64,000 nucleotides of DNA, taken from the NCBI RefSeq assembly GCF_036370855.1, contig NC_088111.1:18821501-18885500 (forward strand). The letters are read 5' to 3'. This document shows, piece by piece, positions 48,711 to 61,200 of this stretch (the first letter of the stretch is position 1; each line of letters begins with the position of its first letter). This stretch comes from Dromaius novaehollandiae (lineage: Eukaryota; Chordata; Aves; Casuariiformes; Dromaiidae). The notes beneath the pieces are model-generated. The model had not been told where the DNA came from, searched no databases, and was given only the letters and a program-made list of their open reading frames with translations. Both the position numbers and the translations under genes were made by a program.

Positions 48711-51700
48711 GAGCAAATCTCTTCACTCGTTGAGCCCAGACTAGATCTTTGTCCACCCAAAGGCAGTGATGCTGTAGGGTGGTCTCCTTCTCCAGCACAA
48801 CAGCGTCAAGTTCAGACGCATCCCCAGCGGCAGAATCCCACCGGACACAGGTGGTGCAGGAGCGAATGTCTCTGCTCCTGTAACACCTAAGGAAGATCCT
48901 GATGACGATCAAGAGATATTACTAAGACAAAAGTGCTGCAGGAAGAGTCCCCAAAGGATTATCAGAGCTCTGCCTTCTATCTGCAGTATAATGTGTCAGA
49001 AATCCAGACATGAACTTGAATCAAAATGACTTTCAGCTGTGAAATTAGTTCTTTAGGGCCTATTAACACACTTACCAATGACGTTTCTTTGGAGTATTTT
49101 CCTCTCCCTATTTACTGCAAAATAAAGGAACTTATTAAGATGGATTTCTTTTGTTTCTCCTTTAATAAGAGGTAAAACAGATAATATCTTTATGATAGCT
49201 TACTGGAGACATTCCTGAAACTGAGATCAAAAGTGGCTCTCACCCGCACACACAAGCTGCACAGCCCTGCCTTCCCTGGGTAAGTCGTGACTTTAAACTA
49301 GAAAGTTCAGGTATTAAACATGCTCTCTACATTCATGCAATCACCTCTTCCACGAATGCAATACAGGCATATCCACTCGCTGTTAGGTGTTCATTGCACT
49401 CCCTTTATCTATTTCACATAATGCTTCTGCTCCTTCTACAAATCACATTCAGACTCGCTTGGGACAAGCAATAAATACAGAAAACCCAGATGATCTGGTT
49501 CTGTTTCCAATATAGTATGCAAACTCGTTACAGCCTGGCATTCACAGCCACAAATATAACAGTGCTACTTCCACCTTGATTCTTACAGCAGCCATTGCAT
49601 CCTATATGATGCAATGCCTTCACTTAACTTCCCAGATTAGCTGAAACTGATGTTTGGAGCAAGAGAGAGATTGTTTTAAAGGCAAATCCAGGACATAACC
49701 ACTTATTTTCAGACCAAGGCGTAAAATTATGTAATAATATGGCTGGAACAGGCTCGGGTGCTGAAGCTTATGTCATCCGACAATAGCCCACAGTCCTTTT
49801 GATCTAGGGATTACATTTGTCTGATTTCTACCAAAACCATAAGCACTTGGCCTAAGAGCCCCTCATACACCACTTGCCACGCGGTTACATGCATTAGCTC
49901 TAGACTTTGTGCTCCTTCGCATTTATATCGCTTCAGTAACAGCTTATCTCCATGCACAGAACTGCCCTTCTCACCTCGCTCGCCTTGCAAGATCTCCCAG
50001 GCTATCACATCTTTAAGATACACCGTTAGTCCAGCACCCAGCATGCAGAGCCCACTCGCCTCAGAAGCGTGCCCCGAAGCACTAACGAGCTTCCCTAGTG
50101 GATATTTTAATAGAGAAAGGAGTTTGTCAGTGCCTGAACCCTCCTCTACAGTAAATCAGTTCAGGCCACGAAGGCAGCGGTATCACGCACAGCCCGGGAA
50201 AACCCACGCTGGCACTCAGCCCTTCTCCAAGAGGTTCTCCTCCGGGCCAGTCCTTCCCCAGCGCTGAAATTCTGCAGACAACGTTCACGCCTTGTCCCCA
50301 GCTCTCAACTTCATTTTTGCACCGTGCCCAAACTGAGGCGTACACACCACAGCACCTGGACTATAACCCTGAAAGCCAAGTACACAGAATCGCAGTTATT
50401 AACACTTTGGCCTCCTGCCACAAAGAATCAGAACTTCAAACAGCCACCAGAAAGATATTAAGAAACAAGCAGGCAAAAGGCAATTCTACCTGCACAGCCA
50501 GTGGTGGCCATTTATTTGAAATGAAAACACTTACTGTTAGTGAAATCCTGTTATACTTATATCCCTGATCCTCTGCACACGTGGAGTTTGATTTATTAAC
50601 CTTCCAGCAGAAGAAATATTAATCTTTGGAGTGCAAGTCACATTCCGGACTCCTCTTCTACCCTGTAGCTCTGGTTACATTACTGAAGCTGTGGGTTTCG
50701 CTGAAGCTGGTATGAGAATAAAGCGTCTTTAAAGCATGCTGCAAAAGGCACAGCTCTTTGCTGCCCCAGATACAGCAGCTCCTCCAGGGAACGGTGAACA
50801 AGAATCACTAAGAGGGTTTTGCTGTTAAATCTTTTCTTGCTAAGACACGGAAAGGAAAATCTGCTTTGCGACAGTCACGCTGCAGGGAGTTAAAACCGAA
50901 GGGTCGCAGTAAAGCCACATTTACGACAAGAACTAGCTAGTGGAGAGATTTAATATTTGGCAAATGCTGAAGACAGCAAGTTTCCAATAGGCAGCTATTT
51001 CACCAAGAGAAAAGGAAAAAGGAAAAAGAAAACAGAACCCCAAACTCCTCGCCATGTACGCAGGCCCACTGCCATTCCAGAATTACAATAAGCAGCTATA
51101 CGTGTATACAAACATGCATACATGTATATGTATACAGCAACTAGAAAAAGCAGCTAGAATTTCAACCCCGTGCAGCACTAACGCTGGGATAAGAAAACTG
51201 TGAACCTGCCTCCGTTTCCCAGACACTGTCTTCATCACTGAGCAGCAACACGCAGCTATCAGTAAGACCTAGTCACTCTGCACACACCATTACAGGAGAC
51301 ACTAACAAGTAATTTCTTTTTTTAAGAGACTATTGCAAACAAGGTGCCAAAACCAACCAAGACGAAACAAAAAAGCCCCGCACAAAACACCACACACCCG
51401 AGGAGCCAGAAAAGAACATTCTCTCTCTGCTTGGCAGACATGCTCCCCATCCTCTCTGTGCTCCCAGACCCTGCATTTCTAAATTTGAGCCAACATGGCT
51501 CTTTCTTCCTCACATGGGTCTTCTAGCAGTAGAGACTGGTTCAACACCAAAAAGCTTTGCTATTGCTTTAAGCTAGTACCATTTAACATGGATTCTTGCA
51601 TCGATATCTGCTCTTACACGCCCAGTGACCAGGTTAAAAGGAGAAACTCAAGACTGATTTAAAAGCTCATGTGTGAAAACTGACTGACTCCAGTTCCCAC

Positions 51701-51812
51701 CTTTCTGCAAAGGGGACAGGGGGTGTGTGGCAGGGAAGCCGTGGAAGACATCAGACTAAGCCTGTTTGCAACACGCTGCATTTATGACACATGGCACACT
51801 GACTGGCGTTAA

Positions 51813-51834
51813 AGACAGACAGACAGACACACAC
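51813..51834 (+). repeat. GACA microsatellite
   Basis: A short run of GACA units followed by CA units. Confidence 0.8.
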
Positions 51835-54800
51835 CAAAATACATACACAACCACACACAGAAAAACAGGAGCGATGCTCATCTAATAAAGACTAAGCGTT
51901 TAACTCGAGTTTATTGAGGAGGTGCCCAGACAAGAGAGAACTTTATTTGCCATTATGCTGAACAACTGGTGCCAATCGCTTCTTTAAGAGCTCAACATCA
52001 GAAGAACGAAGCATTAACAGCAGCCAACACCACCAAGTTACCAGGAGAAAGTCAAGTGCGTCGCTGAACGCCGCCTCCGCCAGAGCACGCCTGCGACAAG
52101 CAGGAAGGCATGGCCGCGAGGACTCCCGAAGCAGCTCCGCAAGCTACTCGCAGGGAAGTCCCCAAGCGTGCACTAAAACTGCAGTTCAACAGGTATCTGC
52201 ATCAGCACTGGCATCAAGAGTCGGTCCTCACAGCCACGGTTTCATCGGCTCCCGCTCACCCCATAAATTATGCTGGGAAATGACTTGGGCGAGGAGAGGG
52301 GAGACAGCGGGGAGGAAAGGCTGAAAGGAGACAGAGAGGGGATGGCTTTTTGGGTGACAGCACCAGCTTCAGTTCGCATCAAACAACAGGCTGAAATTCC
52401 AGCACTGACTGACTAATGTATCAGATTATATTGCCCCACTACTGATATTCATAGCACTGAAAGAAACAAAAAACAAAGCAAAAAACCAAACCACATACGT
52501 ACGAAGACAAGCCTTTACCAGGGAAGAGATAACAGATGTGAAAACAAGTACTAGACTTCATTAACAAAATTAAATATACATGTTAATTTGAAGCCTCTTT
52601 CAGCTTCCAGCTATAAAAGATCATTTTTCTGAATTCCACTGGCAGTTCCCACAATATTTCATGACATCTTAGGCTATCCTAGATACCAAAGGACATGACA
52701 ATACCACTCATGGTTTAGGAAAGAAACAAAAATTAACAACGTCACATTTTCTTTTTTTGGTGGCATTCATAAAGGAGCAGTTTCTCGGCAACCTTGCTGT
52801 TACTCACACATATTGAGCCAACTTGTTTTTAGCAGCTCAAGCAACCAGCTGAGGGAGAGAAACAGCAGCAGCTATTTTAAACAACAAAACAATGTATCAG
52901 AATACTGCTCAACACACTACTGTATGTTTCCTCCTTTGCTACCAGGCATATAGAGACTAATTAAAGCACCAACTTACAAGACATAACAAAACTGCTTTTC
53001 TAACCTGCAAGATTAAAACTATCTACTTAAAAATAGCCTGGAACCAGGCACTGTCCTACCGTTAATCATTTTGAAGCTATTCCAGGGTTATCTTGTAAAT
53101 GAAGAGGGTTCATACTTCGATTACGACATGCTGGGAGAGAGTCACCTGCTTCATTAAAAGAAGATCACTTCTAAGAAATCTATTACAGTTAAGTGACTTA
53201 TTTAAAAAAATACAGCATGCTAGGATTCCCCAAAAAGCTACCAGAAGCATACCCATAAAGGCTTTTGTGGAACCTAAACTGTTGTGGGATAAAGGGAGAG
53301 TCCCTGATGGACTAAAAGAAAGTAAACGAAGCTCAAACCAAATGGATAAGGAGATATTACTAGTTATTATTTGGGCAACGGATCACAAAAACTAGATGGA
53401 AGAACAAACAAATGGATATGCAACACAATTTACTCATGATGCTTTTGGGATAAGACACAGATTTTTCAGGACTGTAAAATCTGAAGCTGTTCACAGCTGT
53501 AAAAGACTCTTAGGATGCCAAAAGAGGGGGAAAAAAAAGAAGAGACAGATAAAGTCTGTATGTTTGTGGGTAAAAAGGAATGCACGCTGGAGAAAAGCAA
53601 ACAATTCCAGTTTGTGTTAACCATCGCGAGGAAAAAACCCAAGTTCTCACAGATAGCTCCCTGAGAACATTAGTTTGTTGCTCAGCAGCAGTCAAAATAG
53701 GATACTGGGAATCATCAGAATAAGCAGAGAGGACAAAACAGGACAGCAGTCTGGAAAGCCTTTGGTCTGAGCTAGTGCGGCTGTCCTTTATAATATAAAG
53801 GTTTCTTAACTCTATATATCTATCAATAAAATAATCCACACAGTTCTCAGCAGCAGGGAGAATAGCTGCAGCGAATGGCCAAAGTTCAGAGGAGACCTTA
53901 CCATGAGCCTTAAGCATGTACGTCTAGCACAAGCTATCTGATACTGAGAGGTGCTTTAGTATAACAGACACAGGCAGAACGAACGACAACAGATAAAAAG
54001 CAGGTTAAGAAAGTTCAAACTCAGTGTACCAAACATAATTAAATGTTTGAACGGCTTACCACAGGAGACGAGAGTCACAAGCATTTGACATCTGTAATCA
54101 CAATTGAATGTCAAAGATTTATATTTCAGTTCAGTCACGATTGGACTGGACACAGCAACCCCTATGGTAAATCGACGCCCATTCAAATTGAGTCAAATAC
54201 AACCGCCCACCTCTGCGAGAGGAGGAAAATACGCAGCTTTAGTAAGAGCCTAAGCGCTCTACGGTGAAAAAACAGGCTGTTATGTAGCATTGCACACGCT
54301 GTAACTGTAATCGTACCCCTGTTACTCACAGACATTTCCGTTACCAGAGGGCTTGGTGACACCTGCACGTTACACATTCACACTGCTGCTTAACGAGGAA
54401 GAGAAGAGGCTGAAACAGTCAGTACTCCATCGCCTAATGGATATCAGTCATAGCAATTCTCATATGACACAGAAAGACGCAACACTTTTAGTATTTAGGG
54501 TGGTCAGAGCTGCTATTTTTGTCATGCAGATAGCACACGCGTAATCCACCGCCGTGCACCTCATTTGCCTGTGCCCCAAGGAATTGAACAGGGCAGCAGG
54601 CTTCTGCCTGAGCCCGCTGTGACCGTTCCCTAACAGCTGGCAGGGAGCACTGTGCCACTGGAGTACTGTCCTCTGGACAACATTTGGAGATTAGTTTAAT
54701 AAGCTGTGATTAAAGACCTCATGACACAGTCTGCAAAAATATTCAGCTGTTACCCTGCTTAGATACAGAGCTGACCAATTAGTTTCTCTCCGCTAAGACT

Positions 54801-55329
54801 CTACAGGCAGGTTCAAATGGACACAGTACTTGTGTAAGGCAAAGCACAGAAAAGCGTTGTCTTGCTGTGAACTGTTAAATAGTTTTGAGCCAGCTGGGGT
54901 GATTTTTCAACCACGATCCCAGCATCAGGCTGCAAAGAGAGAGCAGAGCAGCCTGGAGAGCAAAAGCAGTTTCCGCACAAGGAAAGAAGTAGCTAGATTT
55001 AGTGAGGCGGGGAGTATTTCCAGTCCTCCTAAGGAAAACTCTGCTATAAAGAAAGAAAATTGAAATGCGCTATTTACACTACCCAGTTGGCTGAGCCCCC
55101 TAATGCAGAGCACGCCAAGCGAAGGAATGGGCTGTAAGCATAGCTGTGGGACCTTCTAAGTCTCCACCGAGGCCCAAAACCATTCTCTTCTGTTGGCACA
55201 GCCGCATCCTCGCACAGAGCAGTGCCAGCAAACTGACTTCAGCTGGAGTTTGGATTTTTTTTAATAGCCCAAGGGACACAGTTATGCCAACGTAATTATG
55301 TTGTTTTCCAAACAGGCACTTACACAGTT

Positions 55330-56300
55330 GCCACGTTAAACTCAGGCACTAAGAAACCCCACATAACAGAAGGGGCCGTCCCGCCCCTACGTCGGGACAT
55401 CTGCCCCGCCAGGGCCTGACTCACGGGGCAACGCCAGGAAACACCAGCTCGGGCCCGGCTAGGCTGGGACGAGCCGCTCGCGGCAGGAACACGCGCCGCA
55501 GCCGGCAGCGGCAGAACGGAGGGCCAGGCCGCGGAGCGGCGGCCCGGGCGGGGAGAGCGACGGCGCCCCGCGCAGCCCCAGCGCGGCCCAGCCCGCCTCC
55601 GCCACCCTCCCGCGGCCACGCCGCCTCCGCCACCCGCCCCGGCCCGGCCCGGGAGGCCTCAGCGCTGCCAGAGCCCGGCCCGGGGCCGCCACCGCGACCC
55701 TGGCGACCCCGGCCTCCTTCCCCGGGACGGGCCCCGGCTCTCACCTCGGAGGGGCGGCGGCCGCCGGGCGGGCGCGCTGCGGCAGGGGCGGGGGCGCTCA
55801 GCGCATGCCGGGCCGCCGAGAGGGCCGGGAGCGGGCCGGGACCGCGGCGGACGCTTCCTCCCGCGCACCCCGCAACACCGCGGCTCCCCATAGGCTGCGC
55901 GCCCGGCACGTGACGAGCGCCGGCGGCGCTTGCGCAGAGGGGGGCGCGCGCCGGCGGCGAGCTCCGCCCCCCGGCGGGGAGCCCCGCCCCCGTCGGCCAC
56001 GTGGCCGCGGCGCGCACGTGCCGACCCGGGGCTGCGGGAGGGGAGCCGCGCGCGCCCCCGGGGCGGGCACCGGGCCGGGCTTTGCCCGTACGGGCTCCCC
56101 GGGGCGGGCCCCGGGCGTCCAGCCCCGCTGCCGCGCCCGCTACCGGCCCCAGGCCGCCCCCCCCCAGCGCAGGCACCGGTAACCGGTGCCCGGTGCGGCA
56201 GCGCCCAGCTCCTCGCACCTCTACCGGGAAGGAAGGGGAGCACGGCGTGAGGCGTTTCCGAGGGGCTCCCGCGGCATCGCCTGCCGCTTCCACCCCGTTA
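55330..56300 (-). promoter_or_regulatory. NAA60: NAA60 CpG-island promoter and noncoding first exon
   Basis: Dense CpG island just downstream of the INTS15 3' end. A minus-strand donor (GAG then GTGAGAGC) lies at the 55745/55744 boundary, consistent with an untranslated first exon that begins somewhere near 55.85-55.95 kb. Three CACGTG E-boxes lie at 55907-55912, 55998-56003 and 56015-56020. Assignment to NAA60 is inferred from orientation and the lack of another minus-strand gene. Confidence 0.7.
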
Positions 56301-56401
56301 ACTCCTTCCCCGTCTGCTCCCCATCACGGCGCTCGCAGGGGCGGCCAGGACCGAGCCGCGGCCCCGGTGCCGTTCGCCTTCCTCCCCCAGCAGCGGCCGA
56401 G

Positions 56402-56457
56402 CCAGGAGCCCCGCTCCCGTTGGGAACGGCCAGGAGCCCCGCTCCCGCTGGGAACGG
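56402..56457 (+). repeat. 28-bp tandem duplication upstream of NAA60
   Basis: Two 28-bp copies starting CCAGGAGCCCCGCTCCCG, one mismatch apart, between the NAA60 CpG island and the INTS15 3' end. Confidence 0.9.
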
Positions 56458-56607
56458 ACGTAGTTACGCCGGCTACCACAGCGGACAGGAAGAGCCGTCG
56501 CGGCGCCGGCAGCCTGGAGGCTCCAAAGCGAAGGAAGGTTACGAAACAGCGACGACCCCAAACGCTTCAAGGAAGGGAGCAAAATTCAAAAGAAAAAAAT
56601 CAAAGTT

Positions 56608-56613
56608 TTTAAT
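56608..56613 (-). terminator. INTS15: Candidate INTS15 poly(A) signal
   Basis: Minus-strand ATTAAA followed by a strongly T-rich downstream element (ACTTTGATTTTTTTCTTTTG). It gives a 3' UTR of about 1.4 kb and places the INTS15 end within about 0.7 kb of the NAA60 promoter. Confidence 0.55.
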
Positions 56614-58036
56614 TAAATGCAAAATTTTAAGGTAGAGATCCATCCTTGAGTACAAAAGCTGGGCAAACAACATGGAATTCGGTAACATATCAGTGTCACA
56701 ACCTGCTCTTCACCACTTCATGCAGTTTCCCAAAATAATACATGGGAAGAGGCACTGAGACAGCTTTTCACACTCCTGGATGCTCACTAGTAATTACTCT
56801 AATCCTGAAACTACACGTTTTTAAGGGTTCTCCTTGCTGTTCAGCTCTACAGAGCGATTCCCCTTCCCTTTCCAGGGAAAGGCAGATTCCTTTCCAGCCG
56901 TTTCACGCAAACGACACTCTCCAAGTCACAGCCACCAACTAACTTGCCCCGCGATTGCAGCAAGCAGGCGACCGAAGTCGCATCGGCATTTGAAGTCTTT
57001 GTAATAAGTGACTGACACAGAGAATGGATCTTCTTCCTTGCTTTTGTACCCTGCAGAAGGGGCTCAGAGAATCGCAGCATGGATAAAAGGACAGAAAAGA
57101 GCTCAACTAAAGGGGCTGGACTGCATATTTTCCTGTAGTGACACCAGCAGTTCTGCCACGTTTCCGAGGACGCTTCGGTGCGCGGCTGTGCCTTGCCTAG
57201 CAGCGGCTGGCACGCTGCAGAAGCCTTCGACCGTTTCTGCCAGATAGCGTTAGATAAACCTGCCGGATCTCACCCCTAAGCTTCCCAAACTTACTGATTG
57301 GGGTGCGTTAAGAGGACGTTTCAAAAGCCTGTAGGATGAAAGGATATTTGTGCCGTAAAGGAATTACGCTCCCTCCCTAGCACAGGCCTAACAAGCTGGA
57401 CCTTCTAATCCCTATTTGAAGCATAAAGGGGCAAAATTGTTTCACACTTCTGAAATAATTTCCTTTAATAGGAAGTGCTGTTTTACTCTAGTTTGTGCTT
57501 CTGAAGCAAACATTTGTGTTCCAAAAATATACAGTGTACACATACTCTGTAGCTATAGACACAAACATTTACAGAGAAATGGACAGGCTGGAGTGGACTA
57601 GCTTGAAAATCTTATGGCTTTCCTTCTGGCCCTCTTACGTGTAGAGCCAGATTATCTGGTTTCACCATGCAGTAAACAGACAGGGGCTACTCAAAAAAAA
57701 AAAAAAACATGTTCAAGAAATGTAACATTCTTGGTTGATTAAACGAAACAAAGTGGGTTAAAAAATTCCACGCTCTCCAGAGGTTTGGAGTTTTTGTTGC
57801 CTGTTTCCAGGCCCCTCCTTTCATCCATACGATCTGCCTTCGTATTTGCATCGCGCACTCAAAGCGAGTGCAGCCTACCGGTGTGCGTCTCCGCTGCTCG
57901 TGAAGGGCTGATCCCTCAACGCAGGCACGGCTCAGCTTTAGACCGAAGAGGAAGAATGTGGTTCCTGGAACATTTTGTTTCCTCTGCGAGGCTTCCTGAA
58001 GCTAAGGGAAACTGGTTACATTTTACAGTCTAATTT
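56614..58036 (-). other. INTS15: INTS15 3' UTR
   Basis: No coding segment is seen between the INTS15 stop and the candidate poly(A) signal. A second minus-strand ATTAAA occurs near 57464. Confidence 0.55.
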
Positions 58037-58253
58037 TTAGCGAATAGGTCTGTACGGGAATGTCATTCCCGGTATAAACGTTTGTACGGGGTGAGCCGGG
58101 AGCGCCGGGTGCGCCGGGTGTGCAGGTAACGCAGGGTGTGCTGCATGCGCAGGATAGCCCAGAGGAGGAGTATGGATATGAGGATAAAATCCTGGTGGCA
58201 GAGCGCCATGGGTTGGCTGTTGTACTGGACCCGAAATCACCAGCTGGAGCAGG
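58037..58253 (-). CDS. INTS15: INTS15 last coding exon
   Basis: 217 nt after CTTCACAG. It encodes LLQLVISGPVQQPTHGALPP, FYPHIHTPPLGY, a degenerate PAHPALP-type repeat and the ending TFIPGMTFPYRPIR before TAA-type stop sequence at 58037. Confidence 0.96.
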
Positions 58254-61200
58254 CTGTGAAGAGAAATTCAGACAGTCATAAGCATTATTTCGAGAAGGCT
58301 TTTGTAGTGGCTCTCTGTAGCCCACAAGGGACTGATTCTTCAGACAATTCATTACCAGTGTTGACAGGCAAGTGGACAGTGATTCAATTATGCTCCCTGC
58401 AGCTTCCCGCAGACTGGTTTTTTTTAAAGCACAGTTGCTCTTTGCAACAAGGCACCTCTCAAAGTAACCGACAGCTAGTGGGACTCGCTTTCTAGTTCAG
58501 CAGGGAACAGCAAGCTCTGGTACCACTTAACTAAGGGACAGATACTTTGGAGTACCTGTCTGGGAAGACTACGAAGCCGTCCCCAGAAGGCCCGCAGCTC
58601 TTGGAATCAAGCCTTGCTGCTAGTGAGGAACCCAGGCAGAAAGATCATGTCCCTGCTTCCAGTGCCTGAGCAATGGCCTTGATAGCTCATGCTGGAGGAA
58701 CCAGAAACAGTGAGAGTTCACGATGCCAACCACATTTCAAATCATGCGACAATTCAGGTTTTGAAAGAGCTGTTGGGTTAAACCACCGTTCATTTGTGGA
58801 TACGTCAAAAGCACACAAATAAGAGGAGCAAGCACAGAGCGATGAGTATCAGTCTCTGTGCTCAGGCAGATGGTGGATGTCTGCTAAGGTTTTCTTTCCT
58901 TAAAGTCTTGTTCCTTTTTAAGTGTTTTAAGTTCATTTTTACTTTGCAACAATTTCTCACTTAAATGGGCCTCATCTTCTGCCTTTTTATTAAAAAACAC
59001 TGCTTCTGGCAGAAATGAGATCTGGCAGCTTCTGTCCTTCCAAAGGCAACTAGCCTGCTTTTGAATGTTCCTATTTCTCTGCTCCTCACGAACCACATGT
59101 CAAAACATGAAACATCAAGCTGGGTGCAACTTCTCACAACACGCGCATCAGCACAGAGACCACAGACTGCACAGAATCTGGCTTTTGGGGGAGGAAATTC
59201 TCCTCAAGAGCTTTTTTAGCTGAATTTTTGTCCTGCTTTTGCTGCAGTAATGCTCTTTTGGTCATGGCTGTTCAGTGTTAGAAAAATAGGCATGGGCTGC
59301 ACTGAAGAGCTCAATTAGCTTGTTCCAGCGCAGGCAACCATCGTCCTGCCAGCCTGGGGCTTCGCGTACATGAGGGCTGCCGGCCCAAAAAGCCAGGCAA
59401 GTTAGCTCACACTGAGCTCAGGGTAGCTATCTGGGCTCTTCAAGAGGAATGAGGGCCAGCTCTTCAAATCTGCCAGCACCCCACTTCCACCTGGAGACAG
59501 CAGCTACAAGTTCCCTCTCCAGAGCATCCCTTGTACTGGCAGAGGAAAGCCCTAGCCGCACACCAGTAAAACGGATTCATCAAGTGTCTCCATCTGCAAA
59601 AAAAGCAGGAGTCCTCAGAGCACAAATGATTCTTGAGGGGACAGGATTTAATCTACATGAAGCCTTTGCCACAACTAGAGTTTCCAACAAGCTGTGTTAA
59701 GCCCATAGTTAAAATACCAATATTAGAAAGTAAATAATTTTCCAATATAGAAGCCAGTTTTAGACAACCATATTGGAACATTTCTAGTTAATATTAAGAC
59801 TAGAAATTTGGTAAGGATAAAAGGTAAGAAGCAAAGTGCAGTTAAGCTGAGGGTCAGGTACAATAAGTGAACAACCTGGGATGGGACAACTTTGGGTAGT
59901 TTTGCAAGCTGTAATTCCATTTTCCTCTTCTATTCATTTGTTCTGACACAGGCTGGGCAAAACCGTCTATGTTGAGGGAGTCACTGGAAGCCTCCAGCCT
60001 GCAGGACTAGGAGCTCCACAGAGCTCAAGGCAAGAAGTGACCAGTACTATCTGCCACCTTTATCTTCATACTGAGCTTAAAACTGTGTCTGAATAAAGGC
60101 CAACTTCCATAAGTAAATACGTATTTTCACATGGATTTTGTCTTGACAGCCCTTAAGTAGATGTCTCGGAATATGAATAGAGCTATAGAAAGGTCTCTTA
60201 CTTGTTATGTGGTAGCCTGGAGCATACAGTTCTCAAGTCATCTGAAAGAGAACAGAAGACATAATAAGCATAAAGCAGAAATTCAACAATTTACCTCTCT
60301 GTTCTCCTTTCTAGGAAAGTGAGATTACTGAAAAAGCCTCATTGATCAGTAGATCCAGAACACCATTCTCAGGAGGACAACTTTGGTAGGAGACAACATG
60401 CTTCTCTGTCTCACCAGCTATTACCTCACCTTTTTGCACTTGACACTTTATTATACGCTCTGCATTTAACTTACACAGTCACGTTGGAAAAGCAGCTTCA
60501 TTTCAAGGCAGACCAAGGCTTGTACAGAATTTGCAGCAGGTTAAACACAGCCCTGCCCACCTGTGACTGCAGCTGGCACACCCTCACTGCAACCACTGCC
60601 ATACTTAACATAAAGCTGCTGCCAAGGGAAACAACAGGTCCCAACTCACTGCACTTAAAATCACCGCTTGATCTGCCGTATGAAGCATTAGATGCTGCAG
60701 AACTCCCCAGATAACAGAAGAGCTCCAGAATTTGGAAATAGTTCAGACAAGATGATTGTCAGAATCTACAGCACTGAGAACTGGGACTCAGCTGACTGTC
60801 AGCAAAATAGCTAAGTGATCTAGCCACAGGAAAACAGATCCATCAATAAGTAGAAAGATGTACGCAATACAAGGTGTGGCCAAAAGAATATGGCATTTAC
60901 GATTAGCACTGCCCAAAGAATACGGCATTTACGATTAGAAAGGCATCATGTCAAAAGCAAGGCAAACCTTACCTAACAGACTTTTTTTTATTATTAGAAA
61001 GAGTGTTAGTATAAGAAAGTTTGTTTATTATCAAGGTCTACCAAAAAAAATTGCACTGCTCCTTTTATCCCCATCTTAGTTTCTTTTCCAGGACATTTCT
61101 TGGCAATACTTGTATGCCTCACTCCTTTGGGAGCTGTTCCCATCTCTGCCTTGGTCCCATGCAATGACAAATATTCCTTTCAGTGGACTTTCAGAGATAC

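Larger units (their letters stand above)
39095..55744 (-). other. NAA60 long first intron, 16.6 kb
   Basis: AT-richer, mostly unique sequence between the noncoding first exon and the ATG exon. Recognised content is an 18-bp tandem at 39631, a minor GC island at 40500-40800, a CR1 scrap at 48608, and simple repeats near 51813 and 51090. Other untranslated NAA60 exons could be hidden here but cannot be called from sequence. Confidence 0.65.

Noticed and set aside
55421-56293. 290-codon minus-strand open frame in the NAA60 CpG island
   Set aside because: GC composition effect; it overlaps the noncoding first exon and upstream promoter and has no family resemblance.
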